From Karstenula rhodostoma CBS 690.94 (Eukaryota; Ascomycota; Dothideomycetes; Pleosporales; Didymosphaeriaceae), in assembly GCA_010093485.1 (NCBI GenBank), contig MU001495.1, positions 1,445,470 to 1,509,469 of the forward strand: a stretch of 64,000 nt of DNA, given 5' to 3'. A program made the position numbers and the translations under genes. Within the stretch, counting starts at the first letter, position 1. Each line of letters opens with the position of its first letter. The notes under the pieces are model-generated. The model was given only the letters and a program-made list of their open reading frames with translations, had not been told where the DNA came from and did no database searches. Shown one piece after another: positions 1 to 12,348 of this stretch.

Positions 1-1146
1 CGAATCACGAGGCTTTTGCCTGGGATCACTACGTCTTGACCGTTCGTCGAGTTCATCCGGGCTATGCCGCGACCTTTCTTGACTGCGATCCTGAGTCTTC
101 TGCTTAGCTTCTGCATGCGCCTGATTTAGAAGCCAACCAACGGCCGCTTGAACATCCAACCCCGACTCGGTCGTTGCCAGAGCAATGGCAGATTTTTCGG
201 CGGGAAATCCCATGTCGACAAGTTCAGCGACAGCTTTATCATGTGGACTGGCAGCAGCTGGTGTCGATTGACGTGGGGTCGAGAGTTTGACCTCCGGTTC
301 CGGGGCAGGTCTCATCTGGAATTCGGAGACCGGTTTGCTGAGCAGGCCTAGAATATCGTCGTCTCCCGCAGGCGCTGACACAGGGGGATGTTGATTTGTT
401 GATTTTTGTGCCAACTGATTAAGGCCGAACATATCATCGTCGTCATCGTTCACAAAAGTGTTGTTCAGAGTCTGTGGGGCTGGGGTATGCCCTCGTGAGC
501 TATAGGTGCCACTTGCTGGTGTGCTGCGACCGCTGTCGAAAGACGGGGGCGGAAAGTGGCTGGACGCATCGACGGGGGCGCTGGCGTTGAAAGCGGAGAG
601 GAGATCATCGTCGGCCGGCGGAGATTGTATGGGGCGTTTGATGGAGGTGTCGAGGGCAGCGAACGGCTTGTTGATGGTGCTTGAAAGGTTCTGCGTGGCC
701 GAAGCATTTGGTGTAGGGCGCCGCAAACCAACCGCCGCGGGCTCAGGCGTGCTCTTCCCACTGCCCAGATTGTCCAAGAAGGTTGAACCCGGTGCGCCAA
801 AATGCGTATCATACTGCTTCTGCCGCTCTGCCTCCTGGCGCAGCCTCTCTTCATACAACTGGCGCTGCCGTTCGGCAAGGGATAGGTTGTTCGTAGCAGA
901 CTTGGAGCTGTTACCCGCGATGAGGTTGGCGAAGCTATCGTTCGCGGGCGTTGCGGGCTTCGAGGGCGCCTTGAACGGTCGGTTGCCTCCACCAGCTGCT
1001 CCGGCACCCGATTGCTGTGCAGAGAGAGGCGTGGAGCGGCCGGAGAACTGGGGCGCGGGGCTCTGGCGGAACGGAGGAAAGGCGGTCGGTGTGCTGGACT
1101 GTTGTTTGGGAGGGGCCGACCAGTCAAGGCCGGCAAGATCGTCCAT
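1..1146 (-). CDS. swa2: Auxilin-like clathrin uncoating factor, N-terminal part (Swa2-like)
   Basis: This is the 5' part of a gene that runs off the left edge; about 382 codons are open without an intron. Swa2/auxilin recruits Hsp70 to strip clathrin coats from vesicles in the cytoplasm. The start MDDLAGLDWS is followed by a low-complexity Ser/Thr/Pro-rich stretch with repeated 'GRSTP'-type clathrin-adaptor-like segments and a basic/Gln helix near residues 105-135 (LAERQRQLYEERLRQEAER). A UBA domain follows at about residues 310-350 (VAELVDMGFPAEKSAIAL ... VQAAVGWLLNQAHAE). This order matches fungal Swa2 proteins, which then have TPRs and a C-terminal J domain; those parts lie outside the window, so the J domain is inferred. 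The ATG at 1146 was chosen because MDDLxGLDW is the usual family start. Confidence 0.82.
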   Translation of the reverse strand, partial: MDDLAGLDWSAPPKQQSSTPTAFPPFRQSPAPQFSGRSTPLSAQQSGAGAAGGGNRPFKAPSKPATPANDSFANLIAGNSSKSATNNLSLAERQRQLYEERLRQEAERQKQYDTHFGAPGSTFLDNLGSGKSTPEPAAVGLRRPTPNASATQNLSSTINKPFAALDTSIKRPIQSPPADDDLLSAFNASAPVDASSHFPPPSFDSGRSTPASGTYSSRGHTPAPQTLNNTFVNDDDDDMFGLNQLAQKSTNQHPPVSAPAGDDDILGLLSKPVSEFQMRPAPEPEVKLSTPRQSTPAAASPHDKAVAELVDMGFPAEKSAIALATTESGLDVQAAVGWLLNQAHAEAKQKTQDRSQERSRHSPDELDERSRRSDPRQKPRDS

Positions 1147-2852
1147 GATACGCGAGTGGAAGATGTGTGTCTGTAGGGCAAGTGTCAGGCGCTGACTAGA
1201 TCATTGCAGCGATTGTTGCGCACGACAGCACGAAGGCCAGCGTGTTGCGACTCGTGCTCTGTCCTTCTTCGGAGGTGGTTGTGGCGCAGGAACGCCACAG
1301 CTTCAGCCTCACCCCCACCCTTTTTCATGCGTGCTCTTGACGCAGGGAGGGTAGTCTACTCCGGGCATAAAAAACACCACACCTTGACAATGGTGACAGC
1401 ACTTTGGCAGCAGCGCACGTCATTTACGAAGCACAGCGAGTCTTGACACGCATTGACTAGGAGATGTGCATCTGATGGCATGTGGCTGCTGTGACGGAGC
1501 GCAATTGCGAATTGCTTTGCGGTCACAGTGCACAACAAGGCATTCGCAGTCATCTCTTTGAGCTTGGACTTCGGATGCTTCCGTAGGAGTAATCCCAGAT
1601 GAATAACTCGCAAGTCAGGCATACACCGGCATGGGCTTCAGCAGACGCACCTTCACGCCTGATCAGCGACATGTAGCGCACGTGTTATGTCAACCCAAGG
1701 CTTTGACTTTGTTCGTCTTTTGCAGGACCACCTCGATCTGTGCCGGAGCGAGATAGCGCAGATTGGAGTGATTCCTCCAGGATAACACGTGGTCAGTGAG
1801 GATGATCTACGCCGCGGCGGAGCACGTTCCCGGTTTCGCGGATACTGGTGCCAAGCCATCGTGGACTCTTGTCAAAAGCCTTCTGGAAAGTGGGAGACTT
1901 TAGAATGGTGCATCGTCCAGAGACTGCGAGCGTGCTTGCTGACTCGTGGGGCGCTAACTTACTCAGTGTGTGTTGCCTCTTGCAGCGACTGGGAATCGGC
2001 CCGTTGGCCTCTCGCGACTCGCACGGCTCGGGGTCGGGACTGGTTGATTACTGTGTATTCCAGGCACAGCGGAGCATCGAGCCGCGTTTGGGCTCCGCCG
2101 CTGGCTTGTGGCTCGAGCTGCGCGGAGGCGGAAGGGAGGGAGCATGTCCAGGACAGCTAGTCAGTTTGCGGGCCAGACGTCGTTCGCATGTTGGATGCTT
2201 CTGGACACGCTTCGCGGCGAGATGACGCAACAGCGCAACGTTGGACGCTGCACAGCTGTCAGTGACAGGCGCTGGCTAGAAAAAAGCCCCAGGGCCAGGC
2301 AAAGGTACCGAGCGAGGTTTGAGCATCCCGGATTCCTTCTCGCGTCTGCCACGGTGCCACCCCTGACCTGACCTGGCGCCTGCGCTTGTGTGGATTGAGA
2401 CTATAGCATCTCCAACGGCTCCATCGCAAGCGGCGCGACCAGTCTCCCGTCCCTCGCAGCCACCTCGCGCGCCCTGCCGACGGCCCAAATTTTACCCCCG
2501 TCAAAGCTCCCTGCCGCGAGGTCCAGCGAGCAAGCGTCCCGGTCTGCTGCGCCTGCTCCAGGGACACTCTGTGATTTTTGTCTGCGGAACCCTCACCCTC
2601 GACATCTCCGCATCCGTCTGTCCATTCCCACCAGTGCTCGCCCCCGTCACCCAGTCTACGCGGAGCCAAGCAGCCTAACCGCAGCGCACTGACTGACTGT
2701 GGCCCGCCCGCCGCCCACGCCCACGTCCGCGTCCACTACGAAGCGCGAGCTCTGGCTTTCTTCGTGCACTTGCCGGCCTCCACACCTCTCGCCTTTTCTC
2801 GCCAGCGAGCAAACCCCGTTCCTAGCATTCTCTCCCACCCTAGGTCGCGACC
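1147..2852. other. Intergenic, divergent promoter region swa2 / URC4
   Basis: The spacer between two divergent genes is 1.7 kb. Short open frames occur on both strands but have no recognisable domains and no shared coding bias. The 200-400 bp before URC4 are C-rich and pyrimidine-rich on the plus strand, as in many fungal 5' leaders. No RNA gene was seen. Confidence 0.5.
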
Positions 2853-4500
2853 ATGGGCCTCTTCAGCAGAAAGAGCTCCAAGCCCGCAATTGCCCCCGCC
2901 GGCAGCCAGCCGAACGTGAGCAATGGCTCGCTCAAGTCTCCTGCACCCTCCACTGCAAATGGGAAATCGCGCATGAGCTTCCCCGACGTGCCGCTACCCA
3001 GGGCCCCAGACCCAACCCTGGACCCCGCCGCCTATCTGCGCAGCATCTACGCCGTCCGCGAGAGGACCCGTCTGGTCCTGGAGAAGGCGAGAAAGAACCA
3101 GTTGAAGCATTTCACCGTTGATATGGACAAATTCCAGGACACGGCCACGTACGTGGTTGCAATTATCAAGGCAAGACCCCCTGCATGACAACATCAGAGA
3201 CTTGACCACGTCTGTTGCCGTGGCTAACTTTTTTTCAGCGCGACTACGCTCCCGACTACGCCTCGATACCCCCTCACGGCCGGTGGCAGCATTTCGAGGT
3301 GGGTGGCCGACCACGTGTTGACCAGCTCATGGCTTCGTGGCCCTCGACTGTCGATAACCAGGAGCGCACGCGCCGCTTGATCGACCTCTTCCTCATCTCT
3401 GTGCTTTTGGACGCTGGTGCGGGGACAAAATGGCAGTACCGCAGCAAGGAGTCTGGGAAGATCTACCGCAGGAGTGAAGGACTGGCAGTAGCTAGTCTGG
3501 AGATGTTCAAAGCAGGCATCTTCAGCAGCAATCCGAACGAGCCCTGCCAGGTCGATAGCGCAGGGTTGAAAAAACTCGACATCAACGTACTGGCGCGAGG
3601 GCTCCAGGTCACTGAAACCAACATTATTGACGGATTGGAAGGTCGCGCTGGTCTGCTCATACGACTGGGCGACGCATTGCAGAATCAAGAGGTTTTTGGG
3701 CTTGAGGCGCGTCCCGGAAACATGCTTGGTCAGTGCAACCCATATCATCAGGTGTGCTCATGCTGACTTTTCGCAGACTTCCTGCTCTCGCACCCGTCAA
3801 CACAAGCCTCGTCTGTACCCATCATTCCCCTCCCCACTCTCTGGAACCTTCTCATGGACAGCTTGGCTCCAATCTGGCCCACCACCCGCACGCAGATTGA
3901 CGGCATCTCGCTCGGTGACGCGTGGGCGTGTTCAGTCATGCCTTCGCATCCTACCCATCCGTGGGAAAACATTGTGCCATTCCACAAGCTCACCCAGTGG
4001 TTGGCCTACTCGCTTATGGTTCCGATGACCAAGTTGCTCAACGTACACTTCGCCGGCGCCGATCTTCTTACCGGGCTGCCAGAATACCGGAACGGTGGTC
4101 TTTTCATCGACACCGGGCTTTTGACACTGAAACCAGAAGACGTGAAGCGGGGTCTGGCCCAATACCAGCGAAACGCGCAAAACAAGGGACAGCCAAGCAT
4201 GGAAGTAGTGCCACTCTTCACAGCAGACGACGATGTCATTGTGGAATGGCGCGCCGTCACAGTCGGGTTACTCGACGAGTTACTCGTAGAGGTGAACTCC
4301 CTACTGGGACTGAGTGGTTCGAACAAGCTGAGCTTGGCCCAAATGCTGGAAGCAGGCAGCTGGAAGGTAAGTCGGGCCCAGCAGTGTACGTGTCCTATTC
4401 AACTAACGTGTGGCAGGGCGGCCGCGAGATTGCTGAAGTATCGCGACCCAACACCAAGGAGCCACCGATCATGATCCTATCCGACGGCACTGTTTTCTAA
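2853..4500 (+). CDS. URC4: URC4-like uracil catabolism protein (DUF1688)
   Basis: Four exons: 2853-3170, 3239-3728, 3777-4366, 4417-4500; the product is 493 aa. URC4 (urg3 in fission yeast) is needed in the yeast URC pathway that uses uracil as nitrogen source; its reaction is unknown. The protein shows family blocks: LDPAAYLRSIYAVRERTRLV near residue 57, then RDYAPDYASIPPHGRWQHF directly after intron 1, KWQYRSKESGKIYRRSEGLA, GLEGRAGLLIRLGDAL, and the C-terminal PIMILSDGTVF. Length is close to the usual size of about 450-500 aa. Intron 1 uses a GC donor (AAG|GCAAGA); introns 2 (48 nt) and 3 (50 nt) are GT-AG. No URC1 homologue is nearby, so the pathway is not clustered here. Identity is by family motif recall, not a search. 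Confidence 0.9.
3171..3238 (+). other. GC-AG intron of URC4
   Basis: This 68-nt phase-0 intron has donor AAG|GCAAGA and acceptor TTTTTTTCAG. Removing it joins VVAIIK to RDYAPDY, the conserved family sequence. The GT at 3150 (CAC|GTACGT) would break the conserved block. Confidence 0.8.
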
Positions 4501-5698
4501 GATACCCTTGTCCCTTTCTCTTTCCTTTGTCGTCCAGATACCGAGCTACTTTACGTTCTTTCCGCACCTTACGATTGTGCTAAGCGGCGGCACGTACCCG
4601 ATTCCGCATATCGACCGCGGCCTATCCACAGTTCCATTCGATTGCAAGGGTGCACGGACCATTTGACGAACCATGATTTGCACGGTCGCTTGGAGATTTC
4701 CCCATTCCTGTCCATATGTTCTTCTTCTTTTGCCCGGGACCTAGAGACGTTTCGGCCCTAGTTGTGGGATATTCCGGCACCGGCTTTTTGCGTAATCAGC
4801 TTCAACACCTTGCACCATTTACCCACATCGTGCCCGACATCTCCGAAATTTCCACATGCGATCGTCGTTGCTTCTGCTTTTGGGCACCCATCATCTTAGT
4901 ACAACATTAAAATTCATCAAGGGGAAATAGGGGAGTGCAATTCCGGAAACTCTATTGGCAATGTAGTAGATTAATCATTGGACGAGGATCTCCGGGGTAC
5001 GTCGGTCTCTCGGATGGGACTAAACGGAATATTGGAGGAATGTATTTTTTGTGGGATCTGAACGCGCGTGTTGCCTGCCTGTTCGAGAAGAGTGTTTGCG
5101 TTGATGACAGGCATCTCGGAGATACAAGCTGGCCTGATACACTGAGCAATCTTCATGATCTTCAGCTACACAAAGCGATCAAATACTACACTGTTGACTC
5201 TTCGTCTTGACTCGAAGGGATTAAGGTTGTGAAGATATCGTCCGTCTAATCCAAACGACAGCTGCAATTAGCAGCACATGGCACATGCCTGTAACTGACA
5301 TTGGGTAGATCCTTAGTGAAGCTTATTGTCTCCCTTGTTCCTCGCGTCGATTCAGGGGTAGACTGCCTTCATCCCGGCGGATCCCAGCTCGTTTGCCGAG
5401 CTGTTAGCGCAACTTCCGTTTCCGCGCGGATGCCGGCAACGCTATCCCGAACGAAGCTCGGCATCTCACGTGCTTTCGGCGCCGGGCGAGGCCGCTATCT
5501 GGAGCTGATGGTGCACGTCACTCACCGAGCTTCCCCACAGCGGCTCGAATTCAGAACACCTTGTCCTTGTCCACCCTCTTCCTTCCGGCGTGCACAGCAT
5601 TAGACCGCCGAGCTCGCTGTATAAACAGCCACGGTGTTGCGCGCAACGACAGGAACTGCACCACGCGGAGGGATGAGCGGAGCAACTCGACAGCCACG
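4501..5698. other. Intergenic region URC4 to GTR1
   Basis: The stretch holds the URC4 3' region and the GTR1 promoter. A 91-codon open frame at 4935-5210 has no recognisable domain and is not supported. A TATA-like element lies at 5620-5625. Confidence 0.45.
5620..5625 (+). promoter_or_regulatory. Putative TATA box of GTR1
   Basis: TATAAA lies 74 bp upstream of the chosen GTR1 ATG. The spacing suggests a transcript start just before 5699, and it favours that ATG over the in-frame one at 5561. Confidence 0.45.
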
Positions 5699-6860
5699 AT
5701 GAACACAACGAAGCGGCAGAAGCAGCGCAAGGTGTTGCTCATGGGTAAGAGCGGCGCGGGGAAGTCGTCGATGCGCAGCATTGTATTTAGCAACTATGTG
5801 GCCAAGGACGTGAGAAGGCTGGGCGCGACAATCGATGTGGAGCATAGCAATATCAAGTTCATGGGGAACCTGATGCTGAACCTGTGGGATTGCGGAGGGT
5901 GAGACGAGCTCAACTTCTTTCCAGTTCAAAACATTTCCCGCAACCTTAGAAGGTCTTGGACGAGCATGCGTACTGACGGGGTTCGCAGGCAGGATGGCTT
6001 CGTCGAAAACTACCTTACGCACCAGCGCGCCCACGTCTTCAGCTCCGTAGCAGTCCTCATTTTCGTCTTCGACATCGAGTCCCGCGAGTTCGCCGCCGAC
6101 GTTATCTCCTACTCCTCCATTATCCGCGCCCTCGCCGAACACTCCCCCTCCGCCGCCGTCTTCGTCCTGATCCACAAGATGGACCTCGTACAGGCGCGCC
6201 TGCGACAGCAGCTGTTCGACGAGCGCACAGAATACATACGTGCAGCATCCGAAAGCTTTGCGCCAACAGTAGAGTTCTTCGCGACTAGTATTTGGGACCA
6301 GAGTCTGTACAAGGCGTGGACGCAGATTATCTACTTTTTGATTCCGAATGCGAGGAGTATCGAGGGGCTGCTAAGGGAGCTGGCCGAGGTGGTGGAGGCG
6401 AGGGAGCTGATATTGTATGAGCGAACGACGTGCTTGATGGTCACGCACGTGACGCGGGATGTCGAGGCGGAGAATCCCTTCTCAGATCGGTTCGAGCGCA
6501 TCTCCAGTATCTTGAAGACGCACAAACAGAGCATGGCGTATGTACTCCGTCCAAAGCTCACCTTGCACATCTACGTGGCTGGTTTCTTACGTATGTGCTC
6601 ACAGAAAACACACGGGCATCCCAGCCGGCAGCGCAAACTTCGCCGAAATGCAGATCAAGACCGGACGCTTCATGTTCTTCATCACGCGGCTGACCGAGAA
6701 CACCAATCTCGCTGCCGCCATTCCACCTAGCGAGCAGGTCTTCAACGCCGCGCGCATCAACATCGCGCTGGCTAGGCCCAGGTTCGCAGAGCTGGACATT
6801 GCAAGCAAGCCGCGCCCCGCGGTGCAGCAGGCATTCGCCCACAGTGCAGATAGTAGCTGA
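5699..6860 (+). CDS. gtr1: Rag-family small GTPase Gtr1
   Basis: Three exons: 5699-5898, 5989-6537, 6605-6860; 334 aa. Gtr1 pairs with Gtr2 on the vacuole and, in the EGO complex, signals amino-acid sufficiency to TORC1. The P-loop GKSGAGKS is at residues 16-23, followed by MRSIVFSNY, the switch segment [19 protein letters not shown], and the G3-like [16 protein letters not shown], which is interrupted by intron 1 (90 nt, phase 2). The base-recognition motif is HKMDLV. The C-terminal roadblock-type half includes [19 protein letters not shown] across intron 2 (67 nt) and [12 protein letters not shown]. Length fits yeast Gtr1 (310 aa). The ATG at 5699 was chosen because family members begin a few residues before the KVLLMGKSG block. 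The alternative paralogue Gtr2 is less likely because of the [12 protein letters not shown] block. Confidence 0.92.
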
Positions 6861-8804
6861 GAGGGAAGGGATAGAGAGAGCGCGGCTGTGGGGTTTAAGG
6901 GGTAGCCAGACGTATTTGGTAGTAGCACCACGGGAGTAGGGCTGGGGATGGACTTCTAGAGGGTTTATCTGGGCGCAGACGGTGTTTGTGATACCCATCA
7001 TCTTTGGCGTTAGATCAGGACCAAATGGAAAGCCTTCAGATGTTGTCTCGGATAAGCACGGCTACCGGCATTTCCTGATACATGTTTTATGCGTCGGTTG
7101 TGGAAAGAGGTGTAGTAAGCTGGTGAGCTGTGAAAACCGAACTGCCTAGTAATCCAAGAGACCGTGTGTTACCACAGGCTGCATAATCCGCCAACGACCC
7201 AGCACACGGAAAAAGCCGCTTCGGCAGACTGGCAGACTAGCAGACTAGCAGACACTCGGAGCTTCCTAGATAATGACGCATCGAGTGCTCTCTGTTGTGG
7301 GTGGTCACGCACATGTTGCACAGATCGGTCGAGTAGGTACGACCCGGAGCGTCCAAATCAATACACTATGCTTCAACCCAAACTAGATGGCCTACGTCTA
7401 TGACGTAGTGATTACACTGCAGTTACAGAATCTCAACGCAAGCAGAAGGCTGGGTGGACGATTTCCCGTACGTTGGATTTACTAACCGAGATGGGATTTG
7501 GGCAATGAAGAGACATTGGGTTGAGCAGGAGGGCGAGTATGTAGGCAGCCCATGACGGAGGAAGTGGGTAGAGGTTGGCTTGCTTGGGTTTGAATAGAGA
7601 GAGTACTTGGCGGGGTTATGGATGAGGCGGGTGCGTTGACACATTTCACAACGCAGGCTTACTAGACAATAAACTCCTGCTCAACGTTCTCGGGACATTG
7701 TGCATACTGGAAGTCCCACCCAAGATATTTCATCACAGCAAAGGAACACATCACTCAGCACATGGCATCCACACATGCCTGAACGCATCACATTCTAGAA
7801 TCCTTCAGAAGCTTCCGCGACTCTTCTCGCATCCTTGGCCCCTGGCTCCAATTTCCGTTTGTCCATGAAACACTTCAACCTCGCGTGTGTCTCATGGCGT
7901 TGGCGACCTCCACACCCTCTCACGCACTGTCAAACCAGGTAGTATATCGCTCATATACTGTTTGGGCTCTGTACGTGATGGGGTTCAGATCACTACCGTG
8001 TGAAGGGGGCCAGTCGGATTGCTTGCATGCGGACAAGAGGCATTGACGTGCAAAGCACAGATGGTGCAAAAGAAGCAATAGTAGATTCGTTTTAACCCCG
8101 CCGATCATTCGTTTTCAAATACTTTTGTGCAGCTCGGCTACAAGCCTACTTTTGGTGAACATATAATACACAGTAGCATCCCTACCTGATACCAGGACCC
8201 GAAGACCGGACCCGTGAACGGCCGAAAGAAATCTTAGCAAATCAACAGGAAAAAGAGAAGAAAAGGGTGGGGACAGGGAGAAAGAAGAAAACCGGACAGG
8301 TCGTGTCCGGGCTACTATAAAGTACACATGAACATTACACAGAAGCCACCAGTAGGAGAAACGTCTCAGACTGTGGGAATTCCCGGAAAGGTGGGAAGGC
8401 GAATCAGGTAACATGTCTTCATGCTGTTATCCGGCGTTGTGGTAGACCGTCGGGTGGGCGAATACATCTCGTGCCGTCGATCTCATGCAAGGCTTATGCC
8501 CACGTGCGAATCGGTGTGCGGGAGACTCTAAAGAAAGCACGGACTGCGTGGATGCAGGCGATGTAGGTTGTGCGCGCAGTGTGAGGTCGCTTATTGGTGG
8601 ATAGTCGAAGCAGGCATTGCCAAGACGAGAATGCGACTCCATGTCCCGTGAATCCATTGACGATCTCAAATGCAGCTGCTGTTAGCTATGCGCACAGCCT
8701 TGTAGTTGCCCCATTTGACCACGATGCTTTCGGAGATCTCCAGATTGGTCGGGGACTACCGTATTCGCGCCGGCTTCTCTTGCATGATACTACAGACGGT
8801 CGCT
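6861..8804. other. Intergenic region between convergent GTR1 and Zn2Cys6 gene
   Basis: This 1.9 kb holds two 3' ends facing each other. It contains a short tandem repeat at 7223-7254 (four 8-nt units of GCAGACTA type). Open frames here are short and lack domain signals; no RNA gene seen. Confidence 0.45.
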
Positions 8805-11779
8805 TTACGCGGTCCGCCACAATATTGTGCCATCCGTAAGCCTGTTCAGAACTTCAAACACTAGCTGCTGATCCGCTTTGTACACAGCATCGTCGTTCCC
8901 GAACGCGGCCTCTAAACTCTCGGACAGTCTCCAGAACTGTCCAAGCGTACCGTTCCGGACACCCTGCTCTTCTTGCATGGCGGTTTTCGTGAGTTGCTTC
9001 AAACGGTTCGCCACAACCTTTTGTTGCGTGCGAGCCGATGCCCAGAACGTTGCGAGCTCTTCAAGGCATGAGCTTGCCATGCCAAGAGTCTCGATCAGGC
9101 CCGGAATGGCAGCGGTCGTTCCGGCGGCGGAAACGACATCGATCGAAAGCATGAGGGCGTAGCCCGGGAAGGGTGTGGAGAAGAGGAACTCCGTAGCGGC
9201 GGTCGAAGGCAAACGTTGGCGGCGATTCTCAGGCGCCAGCGAATGCATCATATGAACAAAGCTGATTGCATGATAGAAGGCTTGTTCGATGTTGCGACTG
9301 ACCTTGTCAGTTGTCATGGTAGACAAGCGAATGTGGCGATTGAGACGAATAATGGTGGTGCGATATAGAGCATGAAGGGAGATGAAGGATCCTGCAAAGC
9401 CTTCGACGATACTGGTATCCAGATTTTGAGGAGTGTACTGAAGAGCAAGACATTGTTAGCACACGCCTCAAACGAACATATCTTAGAACAACTCACCCTG
9501 AGGTTGACCGGTAACATCTCAAGCCATGCCTCCAGTCGCTCATATGTCTTGGCATAAAAGGCTTCATAGAGTTGCTCATAGCTAGCTCCAGGGCGATGAA
9601 CAGCCCGGCTAGTAAAAGTCACCACATCGCCCCAGATCGTGGATATCAGGGTCAAGTAGGCCATATGTCCAAGAGGAGGGCCGGAGTACGCCTGGCGGTT
9701 CAGAATCTCAAAGTCGAACATTGGGGTGTCGCAGGGAGTGGATGCCTCGAACATGTTCTCCAAGCAGGGGAGTCGTAAGAAAGTGTCTTCAACATTGATA
9801 ACGCAAAGGGTGCCACCACAGAATCCATTGTATCGCTGTTGGTGCATTAGGTCAGGGTTGGCGGTTGCCGTAAACGCAGTTGAACTTACATCCATCAAGA
9901 ATCCGGACCAGAAGGTGCGGCGGCAACATTCTTCGAGGGTCAAGCGATCGAATCCATAAGGTGTGTCGGCAGCAGTCTCCGGGAGCTCCTTGATTCCGTC
10001 CTCGGAGTTGAGCTTCAAGGCACTGAGAGCACGTAGCCCGGCTCCGCAGTAATCCCATGCTTCCTGGGACTTGCCACGAGCAAAGTTGTACAGGCCCAGC
10101 ACCAAGCGACTCTGGCACAACTGTAAGGTGAACTTGCCAAATCGCTTTTCCATGGCATGTGCAGCGACAGCGGCATACCATTTGCCAACGCTGCGGTGTT
10201 CAGCGTCGGTGGAAAATACAGAGCCCATGGCAAGGACAGAATAAAGAAGCATGAGATGGTCCTGGTTTTTCTCCCGGTTGGTCTCCACCCAAGTGAGGAA
10301 AGGCCTGCAAGGAAACATGCCGTATGTTGCACGTCCAGCATGGAGAAAGTAGAGGTCCAGTAGGTACATTGTGAGCCTTGGGTCGGCATCGTAAGGATCC
10401 TGCTCCCATTGCATGGCCAGCTGATCCTGGTGCGATCCACGGCTGAGATCATCCGGGTCCTGGTTATTCACCGATCCACTCCAATCCGAGTCCATCGAGT
10501 GTACCGACATGTCTCTTGACGTGGCAACTGAGTTTGGTCGAAAGGTTCGAGGCTTAAAAGACGAGCCTGTGTTCCAAGTCTCAACTGGTTTGGAATATTG
10601 TTGATCGAGAGCTTTGGATTTGTCGGGACCAGCCACTGGGCTTATGAGTTCGGTCGACTGGTTTTTAAACAATCCTGATGACGATGACGGCGAAATCTCT
10701 CCCGAAGCATTGTTCATGCCTGGTTGATTAAGGCCACTGCGTCCAGTCAGTATTTGTCACATGAGCACCGGTGAATGCATCGTTTGGTGTTCCGGATACG
10801 TTGGTTTCATGCAAATTGGGGAAGTGGTCGAGAAGAAGTGTTGCAGAGAGTACGGAACGTCGACTTACCCTCGACAGGCTCTCTGTGATTTGGCGCACTG
10901 ATGGCATTTGGGATAGCCAGGCTCGCACTTGATCTTTTTCTCGCGACATGTGAGGCAGGCCTGTGCGAGGCGCTTTCTCGGCTTGCCAGCTTTGGTGATT
11001 CCCCAGGAGGGATTGACCGGTTCTCCATCAATAACAACGCGACAATAACTTCCGTCGTCGAAGACATAGCACAAGCCTTCCCCAGGTACTTGTTGCTGGC
11101 CTACACAATGTTTCGATCGTATTGGGGCGCGTGACGATCCTTCTGTGCGTCGCCGCACCGGCTTGCCTATGTCCATGGGATCATCGTGAAATTGGGCGTG
11201 GGCCGAAAGGGCTCTTCCTGGTTCTGAGCATGCACTTAGTGCGGAAGTGGTCGAGGGTGGACGGAAGATGTTAGTGGTGGAATCGGAGTAGGTTGTTCCA
11301 GAAGAAGGGCCATGGCGTGAGAGATCCGAGGTATGGGGCCTGTGGGTGGCACCAGAGGTCGAGAAGGTGGGCGGTTGGTTGTCGGTGCTGGTGGTCAACG
11401 AGGCATGACGATGCACGGGTGGCATTCGGGAAGGGAGAGCATGACTCTCTGGGCGATGGTGGCTGTAACCGTCGGAATCATGCCGTCTTTTCAAGGTCGG
11501 GCTCGCGGATCCGTACCTCGCAGCGGTGCTCTGGAGTAGCGGTGGGCCCCCAGGGCGCGGGAAGTGTTCGGGGGCTTTTGGTTCGAGCAGCTCTGGTTCA
11601 AGGAGGGTTCGCAGGCTTGGTAGCTGCTGCGCATGATTTCGACTTTGTTGGGAATCTCGGGAGGGGTGGTGTTGCGATGGTGCAGCAGTGGGTCTTTGGT
11701 AAGGGGTGTCAGAGGCATATGGGTGAAGATGCGCTGGACGCGAGGGGATGGTAGGCAGGCGGTTCATGTCGGCAAGCAT
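8805..11779 (-). CDS. Zn(II)2Cys6 fungal-specific transcription factor
   Basis: Four exons on the minus strand: 11779-10869, 10736-9890, 9835-9497, 9437-8805; 909 aa. The first 240 residues are low-complexity (Pro/Ser/His-rich). A conserved block then leads into the DNA-binding cluster: GLCYVFDDGSYCRVVIDGE, VNPSWGITKAGKPRKRL. The cluster spacing is Cys275-X2-Cys278-X6-Cys285-X6-Cys292-X2-Cys295-X6-Cys302. Intron 1 (132 nt) falls right after the last cluster cysteine. The middle-homology region (about 375-700) includes YLLDLYFLHAG, RRTFWSGFLMDRYNGFCGG (joined over intron 2, 54 nt) and YTPQNLDTSIVEGFAGSF (after intron 3, 59 nt). The layout recalls regulators annotated as developmental (RosA/NosA- or EBR1-like), but I cannot separate these, so no symbol is given. 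An upstream in-frame ATG exists at 11941; 11779 is preferred. Confidence 0.85.
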
Positions 11780-12288
11780 AGTTGGGGGAGGTGAAGGTGG
11801 AGGGTCGAGGGCGTCGGTGGGATGGGTTCCACGATACATTGGCTGGCAGGCCACATGGAGCGATAAGGAACAATGCAAAATATAAACCCAAGGCACTTTG
11901 TCGACGCAGGCACGGGCTAAGGTGGACTGTGATGCAGGCACGGCACCAGGTCGTGGTCAAACAGCCGGAGACATGGAGGCAGTACTCGCAGGAGAAGGTC
12001 GGGAAGGTGGCCAAGGGACTGCAGAAGCACGATTGCGTGCGTCTGTATTGTAACGAAATGGCGCACTGAGGTCTGTCTGCAAGATGGCAAGGTTCAGGAA
12101 GCGGTGCAGGGCTGACGTCCTCCGCTCGGGCTACTCGTGGACGACAGCGGCAGCCGAAGAGCCATGTACGGGATGTGCGTGTAGGAGCACCGTAGGGGTC
12201 TAAGCTCGGGAGGCGTGACAGGCACAGGCTACAAGTTGTGCGGCACGGCTCCTGGGCCGGAGGCAGGCTGGGCAATGGCAGTGGCAGT

Positions 12289-12348
12289 GGGCCGTGGGCA
12301 GTGGGCAGTGGGCAGTGGGCAGTGGGCAGTGGGCAGTGGGCCGTGGGC
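12289..12348. repeat. Tandem array, 7-nt unit GGGCAGT
   Basis: About eight units; the units at 12289 and 12338 are the variant GGGCCGT. On the plus strand each unit gives a GGG run with a 4-nt loop. Confidence 0.9.

Noticed and set aside
465..1195. Long open frames on both strands over the first gene
   Set aside because: They are shadows of the SWA2 frame; their translations are Arg/Ser/Pro-rich with no domain, while the third frame gives a UBA domain and a family start.
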